DNA from: a virus
Length of the DNA stretch: 37,054 bases
IMG/VR virus record: IMGVR_UViG_3300030202_001260
Span: 2,408 to 39,461 of that record
Direction: 5' to 3' (one strand)
Each line of letters opens with the position of its first letter. The first letter of the stretch is position 1. The notes below the pieces were generated by a model. That model saw only the letters and a list, made by a program, of their open reading frames with translations, was not told the DNA's origin and made no database searches. The position numbers were made by a program, and so were the translations under genes. Below, piece by piece: positions 33,182 to 37,054 of the stretch.

Positions 33182-34068
33182 AATCCTAGTGCTTTTTCTA
33201 ATTTGTTTTCAGCACCTAGAATAGCATCAAAAACCATATCATCGTGAGATTTTTCTTGTTCTGGTGAACTACCAGCGGACGCTAATGAAGCAGGTTTTTG
33301 TTGAACCCTTTTCATTTGATTGGTTACTTCTTGATTTGCATTACGAGCAATAGTTTGCTCTCTTTTACCTTTATTCATTAAATAAAATATATCATCTAAC
33401 TCTAAAGTTTTATTTTTTGCAAATTCAACAAATTTAGACCATTGTCCGTCATCCAAATTATGCTTTTGTTTAAATTCAATTTCTTTCGCAAGTCTTGTAT
33501 TCTCTTGTTTTTGATGAGACATAGTTTCATTTAATCTTTTTTGAACTACACCATCAATTGTTGCTGACAATACTCTTGCAGAATCTGAATCTGAATTTGA
33601 CATAGCTTCATCTGGGTCAAACACAAAATCTTCACCTAAGTTTAGTTTTTCTTTCATCGAACTAGGCGCTTCTCCACCACCCTCAAAATAACCTCTCACA
33701 TGAGAAATTAAATTAGGGTCTTCTTTCATAGCATCGAGTATTGGCATATATGGTTCTATCTCCTTTAATTGCTTACTAAGCTTTTTAGCTTCTCTGCTAG
33801 AATCACTATACCGTTTTTGCAGATTTCCAATATCCGTATCTTGACCTTCTACAGGGCTCATATCAGTAGGTTCAGATTGTACATCTTGATTATCCAACTG
33901 ATTAGAGGTTGTCTGAGGTTGATTGGTCACTTGTGGTTCATTATCATAGATTGAACCATTCACTTGGTTGTCTAAAGCCTCGAAAAACTTATCGACATCC
34001 ATTTCTTCGTTAGAAGAACTTTCTGGGGCTCCCGAAAGAGCGTTACTTACTTGTTCTTGACTATTCAT
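33178..34068 (-). CDS. Capsid scaffold protein, 296 residues
   Basis: A 296-residue, strongly charged and Gln/Asn/Ser-rich protein between portal and major capsid genes. The acidic low-complexity N-terminus (about 1-80) leads to a coiled coil (YSDSSREAKKLSKQLKEIE, about 86-104), a helical middle with YFEGGGEAPSS, and a basic C-terminal helix-turn-helix (DDMVFDAILGAENKLEKALG), as scaffolds use to bind the coat. Scaffold guides procapsid assembly and is later released. There is no protease domain, so exit without cleavage (P22/T7 style) is inferred. Confidence 0.85.
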   Translation of the reverse strand: MNSQEQVSNALSGAPESSSNEEMDVDKFFEALDNQVNGSIYDNEPQVTNQPQTTSNQLDNQDVQSEPTDMSPVEGQDTDIGNLQKRYSDSSREAKKLSKQLKEIEPYMPILDAMKEDPNLISHVRGYFEGGGEAPSSMKEKLNLGEDFVFDPDEAMSNSDSDSARVLSATIDGVVQKRLNETMSHQKQENTRLAKEIEFKQKHNLDDGQWSKFVEFAKNKTLELDDIFYLMNKGKREQTIARNANQEVTNQMKRVQQKPASLASAGSSPEQEKSHDDMVFDAILGAENKLEKALGF

Positions 34069-34095
34069 TTTATTATCCTTTTAGTTTGAGTAAAT

Positions 34096-36387
34096 TTATT
34101 TCTGTTTAGCAGAATCTTCAAAGTCTTTTTTTTGCTTATCTTTTTGTTCTTTTGCATCATCTTTTACTTCTTTTCGCAAATCTCTTCGTACAATGTCAAA
34201 CTCTGCTTTCATCATATTTCTTAAAAGTTTTTGTTCTGCATCTGTTTTTTGAAGTGTATCTTTAACTTTTAATCCACCTTCTTGAACTTTCATTTTAATT
34301 CCAGACTGTACTAATTGTCGTTCTAATGTTTCTATTGTACCATCTTTATCTTTCATCTGTTCAGATAAAGCTTGTATTTGTGATTGCAACTGTGAATACA
34401 TACTTTTTCGTTCTATTAACTGTTTTTTGTTTCGAATGTCTGTTTCTGCTATCATAGCTACATCATCAATCAAACCAGATTGGAACCACCTAAAGTATTC
34501 TTCAAGTAATGCCCATCTATTTAATGGTAAAGTTGCACCTGCTATAATTCTTACGTCAAAGTTTGCAGTTTCATAATCCATCCATCTTCCTATTACACTA
34601 CCATAATCATTGTATATAGGAATATTAATTCTTGTTTCTGAATCTTCACTAGTTTTTTGCCCTGCTTCAGGTTGTACTATTCTAAATACTTTATCAATAG
34701 TATAATGACGTTGTGCTACTTGTTGAAATACTTTACCAAGATGTTCTAATGCTGGTTCTACAATTGTAGACATCCAAGACTTTAATCTTCTAGTTCCAAA
34801 TTCATCATTTGCTAACAACCCTCTGTAAGTCTCTGCTTGGTCAGAAGTAAATCCCATCATAGCAGAAGGTACACCAGATATATATTCTGCATCTGCTTTA
34901 CCTTGTTGAGTTATAGTGTAAAATGCATTATTAATAGGTGCTGGTTGTATAGGTGTTGGAGCATTAAATCCTTGCCTATATTTTAATAGTGCGCCAGGTG
35001 ATGAAGAATACTGCTCCCATTCTGACTCATCTACAGAACCTTCTTCATACATCCATCTAAGATTAGATGCTAGGTTTGCATTATGAATCATTATTTGATG
35101 AGCTTTATTAATCTCTTGTTGCTTACCAATTAAAGGCATTACTGCTGACATTGGGTAGGGTGTACCTGTGTAGAGGTATGGGATAGGGATTATAGGGTAT
35201 TCATTAATTGGTAATTCATATTCATAGAGAAATACATCATCACCGACGCTACAGCATAACATAATTCTTGTTTCAAAAAACTTTACATAATCAACAACTG
35301 TCTCTGCAAAATCTTTTCCTTGCATTAAATTTTCAAATTCATTTTCTCTCATAACCATTTGTTTTACTTTGGTTAATTCTTCTTGAGATTGTGATATTAA
35401 TTGTTGTTTTCTTAACTCTACTTGTTCTTGTGCTTGTTTTTCAGCCTTTTGCATTTCCAACTGAGCTCTGTCTTCTATAATTTCACCATTTTCTAACTGC
35501 ATCTCAATATTCATCATTGTTTCTTTTAATGAAACTTGTATTTCTGCTTCAAACTCTTGTACTTGCACTTCAATAGTTGATTTTATTTGTTCTATAACGT
35601 CATCTGATGGGGGCACGTTTACAAATACATTAACAAAAGGAATTTTTACTTTAGAATATTTTTCATAATATCCAATTATTTGGTCTTCTTCTCCACCTTG
35701 AGAATAAGTATTAGATATATCTTCAGGTTGTATAACTTTAGATGTTTCTATATCTCTTTGTGAATAAACACCATCAAAATCAGAATGACTAGTAACCTTG
35801 TTTATTTTTGCAGAGTGTTGTGGAAAAAGATTTTTTAGTTGAGACTTTGACATATTCTTTTTTACAATAATAAAACCAGCATCTCTGAATAAAAAATCTC
35901 TACTTGCTGGGTCAACAAATACGTCATAAGGGTCTATTCTACTATAAGTTACCTCACCTTTTCCATTGTCTTTATTTTGGTCAACATCTATTAAAAAATA
36001 TCCAACACCTTTTACAAGAGAATCAAGTATAACTTGACCATAAACAGAATTACCATTAGATAGATTCCAACAATAATCTGCAATATCTGAATGGACTTGT
36101 GCAATATCTGTATCGTCACCAGTAACTCCTACAGCTCTCCATCTAGGATTATTAGCAGTTACAAAATATTTCATAATTTCGATTATAGGTAATATCCTAT
36201 TAATCGTAAATGTAGGCATTCCTGCTTCTTCTAAAGAATCTTGCTCTATTTCTGTTAGTTGTTCATCAAGATAAAAATCATATCCTTTTTGACTTTTAGA
36301 ACGCCATTTACCTCTATCAGTACTATTAGCTCTATCCCACAATTGTTTGTTTTCATGTGCTTTGTTTTTATTAGTAACTCTTGCCAT
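34096..36387 (-). CDS. Portal protein, P22-type, 763 residues
   Basis: A 763-residue portal, the dodecameric ring at the capsid vertex through which DNA enters and leaves. The N-terminal region (YDFYLDEQLTEIEQDSLEEA, FTINRILPIIEIMKYFVTAN, about 36-80), SRIDPYDVFVDPASRDFLFR near 170-190, and LANDEFGTRRLKSWMSTIVE around 525-545 agree with the P22/VpV262-type portal family, which is of this length. A long charged coiled coil (about 265-345) and a C-terminal coiled coil (about 665-760, the barrel) are visible. Its ATG overlaps the preceding stop (TAATG). Confidence 0.92.
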   Translation of the reverse strand: MARVTNKNKAHENKQLWDRANSTDRGKWRSKSQKGYDFYLDEQLTEIEQDSLEEAGMPTFTINRILPIIEIMKYFVTANNPRWRAVGVTGDDTDIAQVHSDIADYCWNLSNGNSVYGQVILDSLVKGVGYFLIDVDQNKDNGKGEVTYSRIDPYDVFVDPASRDFLFRDAGFIIVKKNMSKSQLKNLFPQHSAKINKVTSHSDFDGVYSQRDIETSKVIQPEDISNTYSQGGEEDQIIGYYEKYSKVKIPFVNVFVNVPPSDDVIEQIKSTIEVQVQEFEAEIQVSLKETMMNIEMQLENGEIIEDRAQLEMQKAEKQAQEQVELRKQQLISQSQEELTKVKQMVMRENEFENLMQGKDFAETVVDYVKFFETRIMLCCSVGDDVFLYEYELPINEYPIIPIPYLYTGTPYPMSAVMPLIGKQQEINKAHQIMIHNANLASNLRWMYEEGSVDESEWEQYSSSPGALLKYRQGFNAPTPIQPAPINNAFYTITQQGKADAEYISGVPSAMMGFTSDQAETYRGLLANDEFGTRRLKSWMSTIVEPALEHLGKVFQQVAQRHYTIDKVFRIVQPEAGQKTSEDSETRINIPIYNDYGSVIGRWMDYETANFDVRIIAGATLPLNRWALLEEYFRWFQSGLIDDVAMIAETDIRNKKQLIERKSMYSQLQSQIQALSEQMKDKDGTIETLERQLVQSGIKMKVQEGGLKVKDTLQKTDAEQKLLRNMMKAEFDIVRRDLRKEVKDDAKEQKDKQKKDFEDSAKQK

Positions 36388-36782
36388 TATTCAAAACCCA
36401 TAATTAAATTTCTTTTTTCGTCAAGCCTTAATAATCTATTAAAAACAGCATCAGAAGATAATTTATCTTTTATTTGTCTAACATTTCTCACGGCTTGTCT
36501 TGTTTCATTACCTAATTTACTATCTACTTTAATTCTACTAGAATCACCACTTAATTCCATTAACGTATTGTATTCTTTTTGGAATTTTTTTGTAAGTCTA
36601 TTATTGTTTGGATTTTCGTTAAGAGATGTTGCATACCTTAATAAATTTCTAGTTGTATACTTTCTATGTCTATCAACCATATCTTTAGTATAAAGATTAT
36701 CACCAATTTGATACATCGTTTGAACAAATCCTTTACTATCAGTTACTTCTTTTGTTTTATACTGTGGTTGTTTAGTTTGCAT
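36387..36782 (-). CDS. 131-residue hypothetical protein between terminase and portal
   Basis: A 131-residue, basic, helical protein with a short beta start (KEVTDSKGFVQTMYQIGDNL). It lies between the terminase/basic-peptide genes and the portal, overlapping both. Middle and C-terminal helices (YATSLNENPNNNRLTKKFQK and RLLRLDEKRNLIMGFE) are rich in Arg/Lys. A packaging-accessory role is suggested by position alone. No small-terminase helix-turn-helix was recognised. Confidence 0.65.
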   Translation of the reverse strand: MQTKQPQYKTKEVTDSKGFVQTMYQIGDNLYTKDMVDRHRKYTTRNLLRYATSLNENPNNNRLTKKFQKEYNTLMELSGDSSRIKVDSKLGNETRQAVRNVRQIKDKLSSDAVFNRLLRLDEKRNLIMGFE

Positions 36783-36888
36783 TTCTTTTTTCTTTCTGAA
36801 TTTTTTGCAACACTCGTTTACGAGTTTTATTTTCTATTGCAAGTTTTCTACGTTTTCGTTTTCTTTCTTTTGCTTTTTTATTTGGCAT
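36772..36888 (-). CDS. 38-residue extremely basic protein
   Basis: ATG at 36888 overlaps the terminase stop (TAATG), and the gene ends at 36772, 11 bases inside the next gene. The product begins MPNKKAKERKRKRRKLAIEN and is about half Lys/Arg. Translation coupling on both sides supports a real gene. DNA or RNA binding is inferred from charge only. Confidence 0.6.
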   Translation of the reverse strand: MPNKKAKERKRKRRKLAIENKTRKRVLQKIQKEKRNAN

Positions 36889-37054
36889 TAAGAAACAACC
36901 CAACTTTTTGCTTTACGTTTTACTTTATACCAACCACTTTTATCTTTATTTTGGTTCATATTTGGCGGAAATGAGTACAATTGTGCGTAATAAAGAGTCT
37001 CAATCGTGTCATCGTGGTTCATTTTCGGGCCAAAAGTAACAATTTCGTTAATCA
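36888..37054 (-). CDS. terL: Terminase large subunit, C-terminal fragment (5' end outside window)
   Basis: The frame from the right window edge to the stop at 36888 gives the last 54 residues of a protein. GPKMNHDDTIETLYYAQLYS contains the H-D-D motif that ends the RNase H-like nuclease domain of large terminases; its aspartates bind the catalytic metal that cuts concatemeric DNA during packaging. The short basic C-terminal tail (KVKRKAKSW) is usual. Position just before portal is the expected order. The ATPase domain lies outside the window. Confidence 0.82.
   Translation of the reverse strand, partial: INEIVTFGPKMNHDDTIETLYYAQLYSFPPNMNQNKDKSGWYKVKRKAKSWVVS

Noticed and set aside
1-37054. 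tRNA genes, CRISPR arrays, attachment sites, insertion sequences, integrase
   Set aside because: No cloverleaf-like segments, regularly spaced repeats, long terminal repeats or transposase/recombinase motifs were seen.

Overview
The window is an AT-rich (by eye roughly one third G+C) segment of a tailed double-stranded DNA phage, most likely a podovirus-like phage with a P22-type portal, a scaffold, large internal (ejection) proteins and no visible tape-measure or sheath gene. Both ends cut through genes, so it is a fragment of a larger genome. Many genes have good Shine-Dalgarno sequences (for example AAGGAG before the helicase and AGGAG before the capsid gene), which argues against a Bacteroidota host. 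The short 'MAVPTSG' and Lys/Arg-rich proteins are reminiscent of uncultured marine phages, but the host cannot be fixed from the sequence. No tRNA, rRNA, CRISPR, insertion sequence, integrase or repressor was seen.

Layout. Bases 1-3310, + strand: a tightly overlapping DNA-metabolism block with the end of a DUF932-like gene, a D12-class adenine methyltransferase, a DnaB-type helicase, a small zinc-binding protein, a RuvC-like resolvase and a 58-residue protein. It meets the late block head-on at a 61-base, 21-base-pair-stem hairpin (3318-3378), probably a bidirectional terminator.

Bases 3379-37054, - strand (read right to left): the end of the large terminase, a 38-residue basic protein, a 131-residue protein, portal, scaffold, major capsid protein, a repeat-rich structural protein, small adaptor-like proteins, a 1165-residue tail fibre with a self-cleaving S74 chaperone end, small virion proteins, a second fibre-like protein, a cluster of small membrane and very basic proteins, a lysis cassette (holin-like, 58-residue protein, GH108 endolysin), a 786-residue tail protein, three probable internal virion proteins, a 2846-residue giant and a 909-residue protein.

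The most important observation is in the giant gene. Around residues 1909-1960 it carries R-x-P-x3-P-x-D, then LGL..F, G-x-A-M-Q-I-x-x-L and D-Y-D-A-D. This is the order and approximate spacing of the active-site double-psi beta-barrel of beta-prime-type RNA polymerases, and it is closest in style to the QDE-1/cellular RdRP/YonO/crAss-phage lineage. The gene lies among ejection-protein genes and its N-terminus has hydrophobic glycine-rich segments, so it may encode a virion-packaged RNA polymerase injected with the DNA to transcribe early genes. The second striking observation is that I found no GATC tetranucleotide anywhere in the 37 kb, although about a hundred would be expected, and this in a phage that carries a Dam-family methyltransferase.
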